Shown: positions 42,828 to 51,609, counted from the first letter of the stretch. The stretch is 64,000 bases of DNA from Pseudomonadota bacterium (GCA_021845595.1 JAJZVV010000011.1:31048-95047), one strand, 5' to 3'. Numbers and translations: made by a program. Notes: generated from the letters alone by a model not told the origin.

Positions 42828-44042
42828 TCACCGTGGGGCGTAGGGATAGTAGCTCTGGGCGACGTCCAGCCGAGCGAGTTGCGGGCCGCCGAGCCACAGT
42901 TGAATGATCTTGCTGTCGCGCAGATATTTTTCCACGTGATAGTCGTGCGCGTAACCGTATGACCCCATCAACTCCATCGCGCGGTTGCACACCATCTCGG
43001 TGACATCGCAGGCGTGGATCTTGGCGGCGCTGGCTTGGCCGAGCAGGAAATCGTCCGACAGCTTGCCGAAGCGCTCGCGGTCGTTGAACATGGCGGCGAC
43101 ATGGAGGTAATGCGCCCGGGCGGCCTGGATCGCCGTCGCCATGTCGCCGATCATCGCGGCCTGCAGTGAGTGGTTGCGCACCGGCTTGCCGCCATAGGAC
43201 CGTGTTCCCGTATACTCGATGACGATCTCGAGAACCGCCTGGGCGTTGCCGAGGCTCAGCGGCGCGCTGGTGAGGCGGCCCCAGCTCAGATTGTTGCGAA
43301 ATAGCTGCCAATCCAGGCCGGGTCCGCCGGCGCGGTAGTGCCTGGGGACGCGCACGTCGTTGAAATGGATCGCCGCGTTCACGTCGGTGACCCGCATGCC
43401 CATCTTGCTTTCGGGCTTGCCGAAGGAGAGGCCGGGCGTGCCGCTCGGCACGTAGATCAGCGCGACCCCCTCGCTCTTGAGTCTGGGATCCGTGGTGCAC
43501 ACGACGCAGTAGAGGTCCGCGGTTCCGGCGCCGCTGGGCCACATTTTCTCGCCGTTGATGACCCATTCATCACCCTCCAGCCGCGCGGTCGTGCGGATGG
43601 TGCGTCCCTGCTCGGCGCCATCCTCCACATTGCAGCCGCCGGCCGGTTCCGTGATGGCGAGGCACGCGGATCGTGGTTCGTCCGAGCAATACATCGGAAT
43701 GAACTGATCCATGAGGGGCTTGTTGCGCGCGCCGATGGCCGCGGCCATCGCCCAGGGCACCAGCAGCGCGTGCAGCGAGACGCCGCTGTCGCCGCGCGAG
43801 ATTTCCTCGGTGATGGCGCAGACCATGGGCGCGGAGCGGATGCCGAGGCCGCCATAGGCGGTGGAGAAACCCCGCCGCTGGATGCCGAGCTTCACGAGCC
43901 CCGCATAGATGCGCTCGAAGGCGGCATGATCCTCGTCGAGCTGCACACGGGCGGGCATGATCTCCCGGTCCACATAGGCGCGGATGGTTTCGAGAATCGC
44001 GATCTCTTCCGCCGAAGTGATGAAGGCGCCGTAGCGTTTCAT
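42828..44042 (-). CDS. Acyl-CoA dehydrogenase family protein lacking the usual catalytic Glu
   Basis: A 404-aa flavoprotein of the acyl-CoA dehydrogenase fold: CLAITEPAGGCNVEDG near the FAD site, INGEKMWPSGAGTADLYCV, and the C-terminal MELMGSYGYAHDYHVEKYLRDSKIIQLW. Where most members have the catalytic Glu (the YEGT motif), this one reads LWLGG, with L384 at the Glu position. The alternative helix-G site also lacks Glu. It may use another base or carry out a different oxidation. ATG 44042 with AGGAGG upstream; 77 nt after the aldehyde dehydrogenase gene, same strand. Confidence 0.88.
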   Translation of the reverse strand: MKRYGAFITSAEEIAILETIRAYVDREIMPARVQLDEDHAAFERIYAGLVKLGIQRRGFSTAYGGLGIRSAPMVCAITEEISRGDSGVSLHALLVPWAMAAAIGARNKPLMDQFIPMYCSDEPRSACLAITEPAGGCNVEDGAEQGRTIRTTARLEGDEWVINGEKMWPSGAGTADLYCVVCTTDPRLKSEGVALIYVPSGTPGLSFGKPESKMGMRVTDVNAAIHFNDVRVPRHYRAGGPGLDWQLFRNNLSWGRLTSAPLSLGNAQAVLEIVIEYTGTRSYGGKPVRNHSLQAAMIGDMATAIQAARAHYLHVAAMFNDRERFGKLSDDFLLGQASAAKIHACDVTEMVCNRAMELMGSYGYAHDYHVEKYLRDSKIIQLWLGGPQLARLDVAQSYYPYAPR

Positions 44043-44119
44043 CGCCGCTTCCTCCTCGCGTCATGGCGCATGTTGGGCCGGGCCGCGTGCGACCCGGCCG
44101 TCGTCGCAGGCGAGCGCGA

Positions 44120-45631
44120 TCAGCCGTAATTCACCATGATCGTCTTCTTGTGCGTGAAGTGCTCCAGCATCGCCTCGAGGCTCGCTTCCTTGCCGAGGCC
44201 GGAGCTCTTCACGCCGCCGTAGGAAAGATTGGCCTGCACGACGAGGTTCTGATTGATCTGCACCAGTCCGGCTTCGATCCGGTGGGCGAGCGAGAGGCCG
44301 CGCTTGAGATCGTTCGTCCACACCGAAGCGGCCAGCCCGTATTCGCTGTCATTGGCCGCCGCGAGCACGGACTCGGCATCGTCGAAGGGAAAGACCGTGG
44401 TGACGGGGCCGAAAATCTCCTCCCGCACCAGGCGGCTGTCGTCGGGCAGGCCGGTGAAGATGTGCGGCTGGATGAAGAGCCCCTTGCGCAGGGCGGCATC
44501 CTCGGGCAGCCGCGAGCAGGCGAGCGCGGTCGCCCCCTTGGTGGCACGGCCCTCCTCGATGAAGCCCCGCACCTTCTCGAACTGCCCGGCGCTGATGATG
44601 GTGCCGATGTCCGTTTTCTCGTCGAGCGGGTCGCCCATCACCATCGCGTCCACCTTGGCCGCGAGGGCCGCGACGAACCGATCGAAGATCGGGCGCTCCA
44701 CATAGATGCGGCTGGCCGCGGTGCAGCTCTGGCCCTGGCGCGTGAAGCGCATCGAGGTGATGGCGCCCATCACCGTCTTTTCGAAGTCGCAATCCGCGAA
44801 GACGATCATCGGGCTCTTGCCGCCGAGCTCCAGCGTCACCGGGATGATCTTCGCCGCCGCTGTCTGATAGACGATGCGACCGACCTCGACGCTGCCGGTG
44901 AAGGTCACCTTGCGCACTTTGGGGTGCGCGACGAGCGGCGCGCCGCACTCGGGGCCGAAGCCGGAGAGCATGTTGAAGGTGCCGGGCGGCAGCACGCGGT
45001 TCATCAGCTCGCACACCCGCAGCACGGCGAGCGGTGCCTCCTCGGCCGATTTCACCACCACCGTGTTGCCCGCCACCAGTGCCGGGGCGATTTTCAGTGC
45101 CATCAGCAGCATCGGCACGTTCCACGGGATGATCGCGCCGACGACCCCGAGCGGCTCGCGCACCGTCACCGAGAGCGTGTCGGGCGCGAACGGCACGCTC
45201 TCGCCCTTCAGCTCGCTGCCGAGCCCGCCGAAGAACTCGAAAATATCGGCGACGACGTTGGCCTCCACGCGGCTCTCGGTGCGCAGCGCCTTGCCGGTTT
45301 CGAGCGCGATCAGCCGGGCGAGTTCCTCGGCGTGCGCGCTGATCAGGGCGCCGCACTTGGCCACCAGCGCGCCGCGCTTGCGCGCCGGCAGCTTCGCCCA
45401 CGCGCGCTGAGCGGTGGCCGCGCTCTCGACCGCGGTGGCGACATCCGTTCCATCGCCGTCGGCGGCGCGGCCGATTTCCTCGCCCGTCGCCGGATTGTGG
45501 ACGGCGAAGCTCCGCCCCGAGCCGGCCGGGACGAACGCTCCATCGATGAAGTGCGCGCCGGACAGGGCGCGTGCGAGGGCGCGCTCATCGAGGGTGGGGG
45601 CGTCGGGCGGGGTGAGGGGACGGTCGAGCAT
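44120..45631 (-). CDS. NAD(P)-dependent aldehyde dehydrogenase
   Basis: A 503-aa ALDH-superfamily enzyme oxidising an aldehyde to an acid. Catalytic C303 in RQGQSCTAASRI, general-base E268 in VTLELGGKSPM, the cofactor-site segment IIPWNVPMLLMALKIAPALVAGNTVVVK, and the C-terminal GGVKSSGLGKEAS are visible. ATG 45631 with GGGAGGAA upstream. First gene of a minus-strand pair with the acyl-CoA dehydrogenase. It is divergent from the CoA-transferase gene, so all four genes 42828-47779 probably serve one catabolic route (inference). Substrate unknown. Confidence 0.93.
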   Translation of the reverse strand: MLDRPLTPPDAPTLDERALARALSGAHFIDGAFVPAGSGRSFAVHNPATGEEIGRAADGDGTDVATAVESAATAQRAWAKLPARKRGALVAKCGALISAHAEELARLIALETGKALRTESRVEANVVADIFEFFGGLGSELKGESVPFAPDTLSVTVREPLGVVGAIIPWNVPMLLMALKIAPALVAGNTVVVKSAEEAPLAVLRVCELMNRVLPPGTFNMLSGFGPECGAPLVAHPKVRKVTFTGSVEVGRIVYQTAAAKIIPVTLELGGKSPMIVFADCDFEKTVMGAITSMRFTRQGQSCTAASRIYVERPIFDRFVAALAAKVDAMVMGDPLDEKTDIGTIISAGQFEKVRGFIEEGRATKGATALACSRLPEDAALRKGLFIQPHIFTGLPDDSRLVREEIFGPVTTVFPFDDAESVLAAANDSEYGLAASVWTNDLKRGLSLAHRIEAGLVQINQNLVVQANLSYGGVKSSGLGKEASLEAMLEHFTHKKTIMVNYG

Positions 45632-45722
45632 CGGGTTTTCCTCCCGGGCTGGGGCACCTATAAGCGGCGGGCAAGATGAACCGGCCACCCGGGCAGGGCA
45701 AGCCAGGCAGCGGAGCAACAGG

Positions 45723-46937
45723 ATGAGCAGCCAATCGACAGGGCCCCTCAGCGGGCTGCGCGTGTTCGACCTCACCCGTGTCCTCGCCGGCCCGACCTGC
45801 GTGCAGATGCTGGGCGATCTCGGCGCCGAGGTGATCAAGATCGAAAAGCCTGGCGCCGGGGACGATACCCGCGGGTTTGCCCCGCCGTTCATGCCGGGCA
45901 CTCAGGAGAGCGCCTATTTCGTCGGCGTGAACCGCAACAAGCACTCCGTCACGCTCGACATCGCCACCGCGGAGGGCCAGGCGCTGGCGCTGGAGCTGAT
46001 CGCGCGCAGCGACATTCTGGTGGAGAATTTCAAGGTCGGTGCGCTGGCCAAGTACGGCCTGGCCTTCGACCAGATCAAGGACCGTTTCCCCGGCCTGATC
46101 TACTGCTCCATCACCGGGTTCGGCCAGACCGGCCCCTACGCCAAGCGCCCCGGCTATGACAGCCTGATCCAGGCGATGGGCGGGGTGATGAGCCTCACCG
46201 GCGAGCCGGAGGGAATGCCGCAGAAGGTCGGCATCCCGGTCGCCGACTTGTTCGCCGGCCTCTACGCCACCATCGGCGTGCTCGCCGCGCTGCGCCACCG
46301 CGAGCGCACCGGCGCCGGCCAGTTCATCGATGTCGGCATGCTGGATACGCACGTCGCCTGGCTCGCCAACCAGGGCATGAACTACCTCGCCACCGGAGAG
46401 AACCCGCCCCGGCTCGGCAATCAGCACCCGAACATCGTGCCCTACCAGGTGTTCGCCACCGCCGACGGGCACATCGTCCTCTCGATCGGCAATGACCCCA
46501 CGTTTACCCGTTTCTGCGAGAATTTCGGTCTCGCCGCCCTGTTGGAGGACGACCGATTCCGCACCAATGCCGCGCGCGTGGCGAACCGGCAGCTCGTCAC
46601 CGACACGCTGAGCCCGGTTCTGGCACAGCAGACGACCTCGTGGTGGATCGCCCAGCTCGAGGCGCTGTCGATCGGCTGCGGCCCGATCAACCGGCTCTCG
46701 GAGGTGTTCGCGGACCCGCAGGTGCAGGCACGGGGCATGGTGGTCGAGGTGCCGCACTCGCCCTCGCCGGCGGGCGTGGCGAAGGTGATCGCCAACCCGA
46801 TCCGCCTCTCGGCGACGCCGGCGGCCTACCGGCTCGGCCCCCCGACACTGGGCGAGCACACGGAGGCGGTCCTCTCCGCGCTGCTCGGGATGGGCCCGGA
46901 GGCGATCGCTGCGTTGCGGGCGAAGGGCGTCGTCTGA
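45723..46937 (+). CDS. CaiB/BaiF family (class III) CoA-transferase
   Basis: A 404-aa family III CoA-transferase moving CoA between carboxylic acids via an aspartyl-CoA intermediate. GLRVFDLTRVLAGPTCVQMLGDLGAEVIKIEKPG is the N-terminal signature, and the catalytic Asp is D146 in KRPGYDSLIQAMGG. ATG 45723 with AGGA just upstream. It likely activates the acid used by the divergent acyl-CoA dehydrogenase. Its stop overlaps the hydrolase start (TGATG). Confidence 0.93.
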   Translation: MSSQSTGPLSGLRVFDLTRVLAGPTCVQMLGDLGAEVIKIEKPGAGDDTRGFAPPFMPGTQESAYFVGVNRNKHSVTLDIATAEGQALALELIARSDILVENFKVGALAKYGLAFDQIKDRFPGLIYCSITGFGQTGPYAKRPGYDSLIQAMGGVMSLTGEPEGMPQKVGIPVADLFAGLYATIGVLAALRHRERTGAGQFIDVGMLDTHVAWLANQGMNYLATGENPPRLGNQHPNIVPYQVFATADGHIVLSIGNDPTFTRFCENFGLAALLEDDRFRTNAARVANRQLVTDTLSPVLAQQTTSWWIAQLEALSIGCGPINRLSEVFADPQVQARGMVVEVPHSPSPAGVAKVIANPIRLSATPAAYRLGPPTLGEHTEAVLSALLGMGPEAIAALRAKGVV

Positions 46938-47779
46938 TGGCGCCCCGCGAGGGGGAAGTCCGCTACCTGCTCGCCGGCGCCTTCTACCGCATGGCCTATA
47001 CCGAGTTCGGGCACGCCGGCGCGCCCGTCGTCGTCTGCGTTCACGGCCTGACGCGGACCGGGCGCGATTTCGACACGCTCGCCACCGGGCTGGCCGACAA
47101 ATTCCGTGTCGTCTGCCCCGATCTGCCCGGGCGGGGCGGGTCGGACTGGCTGCCGGACGCCAATCTCTACGAGCCACCCGCCTATGTGCAGGCGCTGGGT
47201 CATCTGTTGGCCGCCATCGGCGGTCCGGTGGACTGGGTCGGCACCTCCCTCGGCGGGCTCTGCGGCATGATGGTGGCGAGCGCCCTCGGCCACCCGATCC
47301 GGCGGCTGGTGCTCAACGATATCGGCCCGTTCATCCCCGCGGCGGCGATCCGCGCCATCCGCGACTATATCAGCGCGGTGCGGCCGGAATTCCCGGACAT
47401 CCTGGCGCTGGAAGCCTATCTGCGCCGCGTCCATGCCGGGTTCGGCCCGCTCAGCGACCGGCAATGGGAGCATCTGGCCAAGACCTCCTCGCGGCCGCTG
47501 CCGGACGGGCGCGTGGCGCTGCACTACGACCCCGGCATCGCCAAGCCGATCCGCTCCACGCTGGCGATTGACGTCGATCTCTGGTCGCTGTGGGATAAGA
47601 TCCATATTCCGGTGCTGGCGGTGCGCGGCGCGGCGAGCGAACTGCTGCTGCCGCGCACGCTCGCGCGCATGCAGACCTCCGGCGCGCAGGCGATCGAGGT
47701 GGCGAACAGCGCCCACGCCCCGGCACTGATGGACAGCCCGACCATCCGCACCATCCGCGCCTTCCTGCTCGCATCCTGA
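46937..47779 (+). CDS. Alpha/beta hydrolase
   Basis: A 280-aa alpha/beta-fold hydrolase. The oxyanion region is VVVCVHGLTRTGRDFD, the nucleophile elbow is WVGTSLGGLCG (S104), and the catalytic His is H260 in ANSAHAPALMD. It could cleave an ester, thioester or a C-C bond; family membership does not decide. ATG 46937 overlaps the CoA-transferase stop, so the two are translationally coupled. Confidence 0.9.
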   Translation: MAPREGEVRYLLAGAFYRMAYTEFGHAGAPVVVCVHGLTRTGRDFDTLATGLADKFRVVCPDLPGRGGSDWLPDANLYEPPAYVQALGHLLAAIGGPVDWVGTSLGGLCGMMVASALGHPIRRLVLNDIGPFIPAAAIRAIRDYISAVRPEFPDILALEAYLRRVHAGFGPLSDRQWEHLAKTSSRPLPDGRVALHYDPGIAKPIRSTLAIDVDLWSLWDKIHIPVLAVRGAASELLLPRTLARMQTSGAQAIEVANSAHAPALMDSPTIRTIRAFLLAS

Positions 47780-47781
47780 TG

Positions 47782-47805
47782 CGGAAATTCGCCGGCGAAT
47801 TTCCG
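47782..47805. repeat. 24-bp perfect palindrome
   Basis: CGGAAATTCGCC followed directly by its reverse complement, starting 2 nt after the hydrolase stop codon. With no loop, it could be a dyad operator, a REP-like element, or a terminator stem whose centre opens into a loop. Confidence 0.8.
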
Positions 47806-47844
47806 GGACACGCGCCTTCTGTTTTCAGTGGCCTGCCGATCCCA

Positions 47845-47862
47845 GAAATGCAGGCGCATTTC
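47845..47862. repeat. Short hairpin related to the upstream palindrome
   Basis: GAAATGC (47845-47851), loop AGGC, GCATTTC (47856-47862). It shares the GAAAT...GGCG-ATTTC pattern with the 24-bp palindrome 40 nt upstream, so the two look like variants of one palindromic family. Confidence 0.65.
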
Positions 47863-47915
47863 AGGGGCAGGACACTGGCGCCCGGCTGACAGTTGAGGCA
47901 GGCTCCGCGCCGGCG

Positions 47916-48698
47916 ATGGCGGATCCGCTCGAACCGAAGGACGTCAAGCTGCTGGCGGATATCCTGGCGCTGGTCCTGGAGGACCAGCCGGGCGCGTCGG
48001 AAGCTGCGCTGGCGATCCTGCGCCGGCGCGCGCGCGAGCAGGGGACGAGCGGCGGGGCGATCAAGAACCTGTTTCTCCGCCTGACCAAACCGCCGGAGGC
48101 AGCGACGGTGAGCCCCGATCTGGCGGCGGCGCGGGCGGCGATCCGCGAGCTGGAGACGGTCGCCGCGGCCCAGCGGGCCGAGCTTTCCAGGTTGCGCGCG
48201 CAGGTCGAGGCGGCCGCAAGCCGGCCGCAGACCCGGTTGCGCCTCGGCATGCCGCGCGCCTGGATCGCCGCCGCGGTGGCGGGGGTGGCCCTGGTCGCGG
48301 CCATGCTCGCCGCACGGAGCCCCGTGCCGCCGCCGGCCGAGCCGGCTCCAGACCCAATGAAGGTGCCGCGGGCGGCCGAGAGCACCTTGCCGCTCTCGCC
48401 GGCCCAGCGGGTCTTCATCGCCGACCACGTCCACGCCTGCTGGGACGGGCGCGCGGTGCCGGGGATGGGGCCGGGGGCGGGCGAGGGCGTGGTGCTGGTG
48501 GTGCGGACCGATCAGGCCGGCGTCGCCCGCGCCGCCTGGGTGGACGCGTTCGATCGCGACCAGCTCGCCAATCCCGGCTTCGCCGCGCTGGCGGCCGGCG
48601 CGGTGCGCGCGGTGCTGGACCCGCGCTGCGCGCATCTGCCGCTGCCGGCCGCCGCCGCGGGGCAGGCGCACACGCTGAGCTTCCGGTTCATTCCATAG
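47916..48698 (+). CDS. Single-TM protein with TolA/TonB-like C-terminal domain
   Basis: A 260-aa protein not recognised as a named family. A cytoplasmic N-terminus (1-60; helical), a predicted coiled coil (about 67-102), one TM helix (about 115-133) and a Pro-rich stretch lead to a C-terminal domain (160-260). That domain reads QRVFIADHVHACWDG...VVLVVRTDQAGVARAAWV, then FAALAAGAVRAVLDPRC. This closely resembles the C-terminal domain of alphaproteobacterial TolA, with two cysteines (C175, C238) that may form a disulfide. The N-terminus inside the cell is large for TolA. No tol or pal genes are near. Confidence 0.65.
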   Translation: MADPLEPKDVKLLADILALVLEDQPGASEAALAILRRRAREQGTSGGAIKNLFLRLTKPPEAATVSPDLAAARAAIRELETVAAAQRAELSRLRAQVEAAASRPQTRLRLGMPRAWIAAAVAGVALVAAMLAARSPVPPPAEPAPDPMKVPRAAESTLPLSPAQRVFIADHVHACWDGRAVPGMGPGAGEGVVLVVRTDQAGVARAAWVDAFDRDQLANPGFAALAAGAVRAVLDPRCAHLPLPAAAAGQAHTLSFRFIP

Positions 48699-49542
48699 CG
48701 GTGCCGAGCCGGCCGGCGAGGTCCTGGATGAACTGCCAGGCCACGCGCCCGGAGCGGGCGCCGCGTGTCACCGACCATTCCACCGCCTCGGCCCGCAGCG
48801 CGGCGTCGCCAATGGGCAGCGCCAGCGCCAGGGCATAGCCCTCGACCATGGCGAAGAACGTGTCCTGATCGCAATTATGGAACCCGATCCACAGCCCGAA
48901 CCGGTCGGATAGCGAGACTTTCTCCTCCGTCGCCTCGGAGGGGTTGATGGCGGTGGCGCGCTCGTTCTCGATCATGTCGCGCGGCATCAGATGGCGGCGG
49001 TTCGACGTGGCATAGAACAGCACGTTCGCCGGCCGCCCCTCGATGCCGCCATCGAGAACGGATTTCAATGCCTTGTAGTCGGCGTCCTCACGCTCGAACG
49101 AAAGATCGTCGCAGAAGATCAGCGTCCGCCGCGTCTGTCCGCGGATCAGGCGCAGCAGATCGGGCAGGGAGGCGATGTCCTCGCGGTGGATTTCCACCAG
49201 CGCCAGCGCGCCCGGGGCGTCCTCATTGGCCGCCGCGTGCACCGCCTTGACCAGGGAGGATTTGCCCATGCCGCGCGCGCCCCAGAGCATGGCGTTGTTG
49301 GCGGGCAGGCCGTGGGCGAAGCGCAGCGTGTTGGCGAGCAGAATCTCCTTCTGGCGTTCGACGCCCTTGAGCAGCCCGATATCGACCCGGGCGACGCGCG
49401 CCACCGGGGCGAGCGTGCCGCGCTCCGGCTGCCAGACGAACCCGTCGGCGCTGGCGAGATCGATCGGGGCGGGCGGCGGCGGCGCGATCCGCTCCAGGGC
49501 ATCAGCGATACGCGTGGCGAGTTCGATCAGGCGCGGGTCCAT
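48688..49542 (-). CDS. DUF815 family AAA+ ATPase
   Basis: A 284-aa ATPase with Walker A GARGMGKSSL (88-97) and Walker B TLIFCDDLSFE, then the sensor-like LFYATSNRRHLMP. DUF815 proteins are widespread and uncharacterised. ATG 49542. It overlaps the convergent TolA-like gene by 11 nt and is divergent from yajC. Confidence 0.9.
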   Translation of the reverse strand: MDPRLIELATRIADALERIAPPPPAPIDLASADGFVWQPERGTLAPVARVARVDIGLLKGVERQKEILLANTLRFAHGLPANNAMLWGARGMGKSSLVKAVHAAANEDAPGALALVEIHREDIASLPDLLRLIRGQTRRTLIFCDDLSFEREDADYKALKSVLDGGIEGRPANVLFYATSNRRHLMPRDMIENERATAINPSEATEEKVSLSDRFGLWIGFHNCDQDTFFAMVEGYALALALPIGDAALRAEAVEWSVTRGARSGRVAWQFIQDLAGRLGTAME

Positions 49543-49637
49543 CGGCGGCGGAGACCTATTCTCGGCGGAGGGTGTTGACGGGCGGGGGGCGCACAGTATG
49601 GTCCCGACCGACCCGCGGCAACCCGGAAAGAACCCCC

Positions 49638-50000
49638 ATGCTGCTCACACTGATCGCTCCCGCCTATGCGCAGGGGCTCGATTCCCGCTCGCTCGCCGGC
49701 GCCATGCAGTTCGCGCCGCTGGTGCTGATTTTCGTGGTTTTCTATTTCCTGCTCATCCGCCCGCAGCAGCAGCGCCAGAAGGAGCTGAAGCGGGCGCTCG
49801 GCGAACTCAAGCGTGGCGACCGCGTCGTCACGGCCGGCGGCATCGTCGCGACGGTGCAGAAAGTGCGCGAGGGCAGCAACGAGATCGAGCTGGAGATCGC
49901 GCCCAATGTGCGCGTGACGGCGCTGCGCGAGACGATCTCCACAGTGCTGAAGCCGGCGGCGGCGAACGACGCCAAGCCGCCGGCCAAAGCCGCCGGCTGA
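49638..50000 (+). CDS. yajC: Preprotein translocase subunit YajC
   Basis: A 120-aa single-TM protein (about 22-41, FAPLVLIFVVFYFLLIRPQQQRQKE) with the cytoplasmic SH3-like domain LKRGDRVVTAGGIVATV. It associates with SecDF. In most bacteria secD follows; here sodB is next on the opposite strand, so secDF lies elsewhere. ATG 49638. Confidence 0.94.
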   Translation: MLLTLIAPAYAQGLDSRSLAGAMQFAPLVLIFVVFYFLLIRPQQQRQKELKRALGELKRGDRVVTAGGIVATVQKVREGSNEIELEIAPNVRVTALRETISTVLKPAAANDAKPPAKAAG

Positions 50001-50002
50001 AC

Positions 50003-50027
50003 GCCGGCGCGGGGTTGCCGCGCCGGC
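50003..50027. terminator. Hairpin between yajC and sodB
   Basis: A perfect 10-bp stem GCCGGCGCGG/CCGCGCCGGC (50003-50012 with 50018-50027), GGTTG loop, in the 36-nt gap between convergent genes. It has no T-run and could serve both directions. Confidence 0.65.
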
Positions 50028-50036
50028 AGAGGGGCA

Positions 50037-50642
50037 TCAGCCGAGCCGGGACGCGGCGAACTCGTAATTGGCGATCTTGTCGAGCCAGTTCTGCACGTAG
50101 TCCGGACGGCGGTTGCGGAAATCCAGATAGTAGCTGTGCTCCCACACGTCGCAGGCGAGCAGCACCTTGCCCTCGCCGGTGGCGAGCGGGTTGGACCCGT
50201 TCGGCGTCTTGGTCACCTTGAGCTTGCCGTCCGCGGCCAGCACGAGCCAGGCCCAGCCGGAGCCGAACTGGCTGACGGCGGCGGCTTTGAAGGCATCCTT
50301 GAACTGGGTCACGCTGCCGAAATCGGCGGTGATCTTCTGCTCCAGCTTGCCGGGGATGCGCCCGCCCTCGGCCGGGGACATCGCCTGCCAGAACAGGATG
50401 TGGTTCCAGTGCTGGCCGGCATTGTTGAACACCGGCGCCATCTCGGCGTTGTTGTGGCTGAGGTGGACGATGTCCTCGAGCGACTTGCCGGCGAGCGCAG
50501 CGTTCTTCTCGACGAAGCCGTTCAGCGCCGTCACATAGGCCTGGTGGTGCTTGCCGTGGTGCAGCTCCAACGTTTCCTGGCACATGCCGAGCGCGGCGAG
50601 CGCGTTCGTGCTGTAGGGAAGGGCGGGTAGGTCGAAAGCCAT
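50037..50642 (-). CDS. sodB: Iron (Fe/Mn family) superoxide dismutase
   Basis: A 201-aa Fe/Mn-type SOD. Metal ligands are H28 (ETLELHHGKHH), the His in NNAGQHWNHILFW, and the Asp and His in LACDVWEHSYYLDF. FGSGWAWLV and the position of Gln/His residues favour the iron form, but metal use cannot be settled by eye. ATG 50642 with GGAGAA upstream. Cytosolic; no signal peptide. Confidence 0.95.
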   Translation of the reverse strand: MAFDLPALPYSTNALAALGMCQETLELHHGKHHQAYVTALNGFVEKNAALAGKSLEDIVHLSHNNAEMAPVFNNAGQHWNHILFWQAMSPAEGGRIPGKLEQKITADFGSVTQFKDAFKAAAVSQFGSGWAWLVLAADGKLKVTKTPNGSNPLATGEGKVLLACDVWEHSYYLDFRNRRPDYVQNWLDKIANYEFAASRLG

Positions 50643-50777
50643 GACAGGTTTCTCCGCGCTGTTCTGGTTGATGGGCGCTGGCGGGCGCGCGCCGCGCCGA
50701 CCCGCGAGCGTGGACGAGCCCGGGTTAGCTATGACCCCGGCCGGGACGCGTCAAGCGCGCCGCCGCGGTTCGCGCCG
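50643..50777. promoter_or_regulatory. Divergent promoter region, sodB / squalene-synthase-like gene
   Basis: 135 bp separate two divergent starts and must hold the sodB promoter. No clear Fur, Irr or OxyR-type palindrome is visible and no hexamer pair is convincing. Confidence 0.4.
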
Positions 50778-51587
50778 ATGCTGAGCCGCGCCCCGCTGCC
50801 GCCGCTGGCGGCGCTGGTCCGCCGGCACGACCCCGACCGGTTTCTCGCCAGCCTGTTCGCGCCGCCGGCCGCGCGCGAGACGCTGTTCGTGCTCTACGCC
50901 TTCGATCGCGAACTGGCTCGGGCGCGGGTCGTGACCTCGGAGCCGATGCTGGCGCTGATCCGGCTGCAATGGTGGCGCGAGGTGGTCGAGGGGGCGGCGC
51001 GGCGGCACGAGATCGCGACGGCGCTGCGGATCGCGCTCGATCGTGGCGCGCTGCGCCCGGAGTCGCTGCTCGGCCTGATCACCGCGCGCGAGGCGGAAAT
51101 CGAGGCCGGCCTGCCGGACCTCGCGGCCTGGCGCGCCTTCGCCGCCGGCACCGCCGGGGCGCTCGCCGTCGCCGCCGGTCAGGTGCTCGGCCACGCCGAC
51201 CGGGCGGCGGAGGAGACGCTGCGCGCCGCCGGGACGGCCTATGGCGCCGCCCGCCTGATCGGCGACGTGACGCGCGAGGCGCGGGCACGGCGATGCCGGC
51301 TTCCCGCCGATCTCCTCGCCGCCGCCGGGCTGACGCCCGAAGACGTGATCGCCGCGCCCGGCGATGCCCGGCTTGGCCCTGTCCTGGAGCGGCTGCGCCA
51401 GGAGGCCGCCGGACTGCTCGCCCGCGCCCAGACGCGGTTGCCGCGGGCGCTGCTGCCGGCGGCATTGCCGGCCGTGCTCGCCGCGCGCGATCTGCGCCGC
51501 CGAGCCGACTCGCCAGCGCGCGTCGGCCGGCCGCTCGGCGACCGGCTGGCGGTGATCCTGGCCGGGTTGCGCGGGCGGCTGGCCTGA
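50778..51587 (+). CDS. Squalene/phytoene synthase family protein, NDUFAF6-like
   Basis: A 269-aa protein with the prenyl-synthase fold: LFVLYAFDRELARARVVTSEPMLALIRLQWWREVVE. The Asp-rich metal motifs of true squalene or phytoene synthases are not present at the first site. This matches NDUFAF6, a non-catalytic complex I assembly factor with many alphaproteobacterial homologues. No carotenoid or hopanoid genes are nearby, which supports the assembly role. ATG 50778. Confidence 0.8.
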   Translation: MLSRAPLPPLAALVRRHDPDRFLASLFAPPAARETLFVLYAFDRELARARVVTSEPMLALIRLQWWREVVEGAARRHEIATALRIALDRGALRPESLLGLITAREAEIEAGLPDLAAWRAFAAGTAGALAVAAGQVLGHADRAAEETLRAAGTAYGAARLIGDVTREARARRCRLPADLLAAAGLTPEDVIAAPGDARLGPVLERLRQEAAGLLARAQTRLPRALLPAALPAVLAARDLRRRADSPARVGRPLGDRLAVILAGLRGRLA

Positions 51588-51609
51588 GCCGCGCCCTCAG
51601 GCTGCCCCC

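Noticed and set aside
50778-51587. Carotenoid or hopanoid synthase
   Set aside because: The squalene/phytoene-synthase fold is present, but the Asp-rich metal site is not, and no terpene genes are nearby; NDUFAF6-like fits better.
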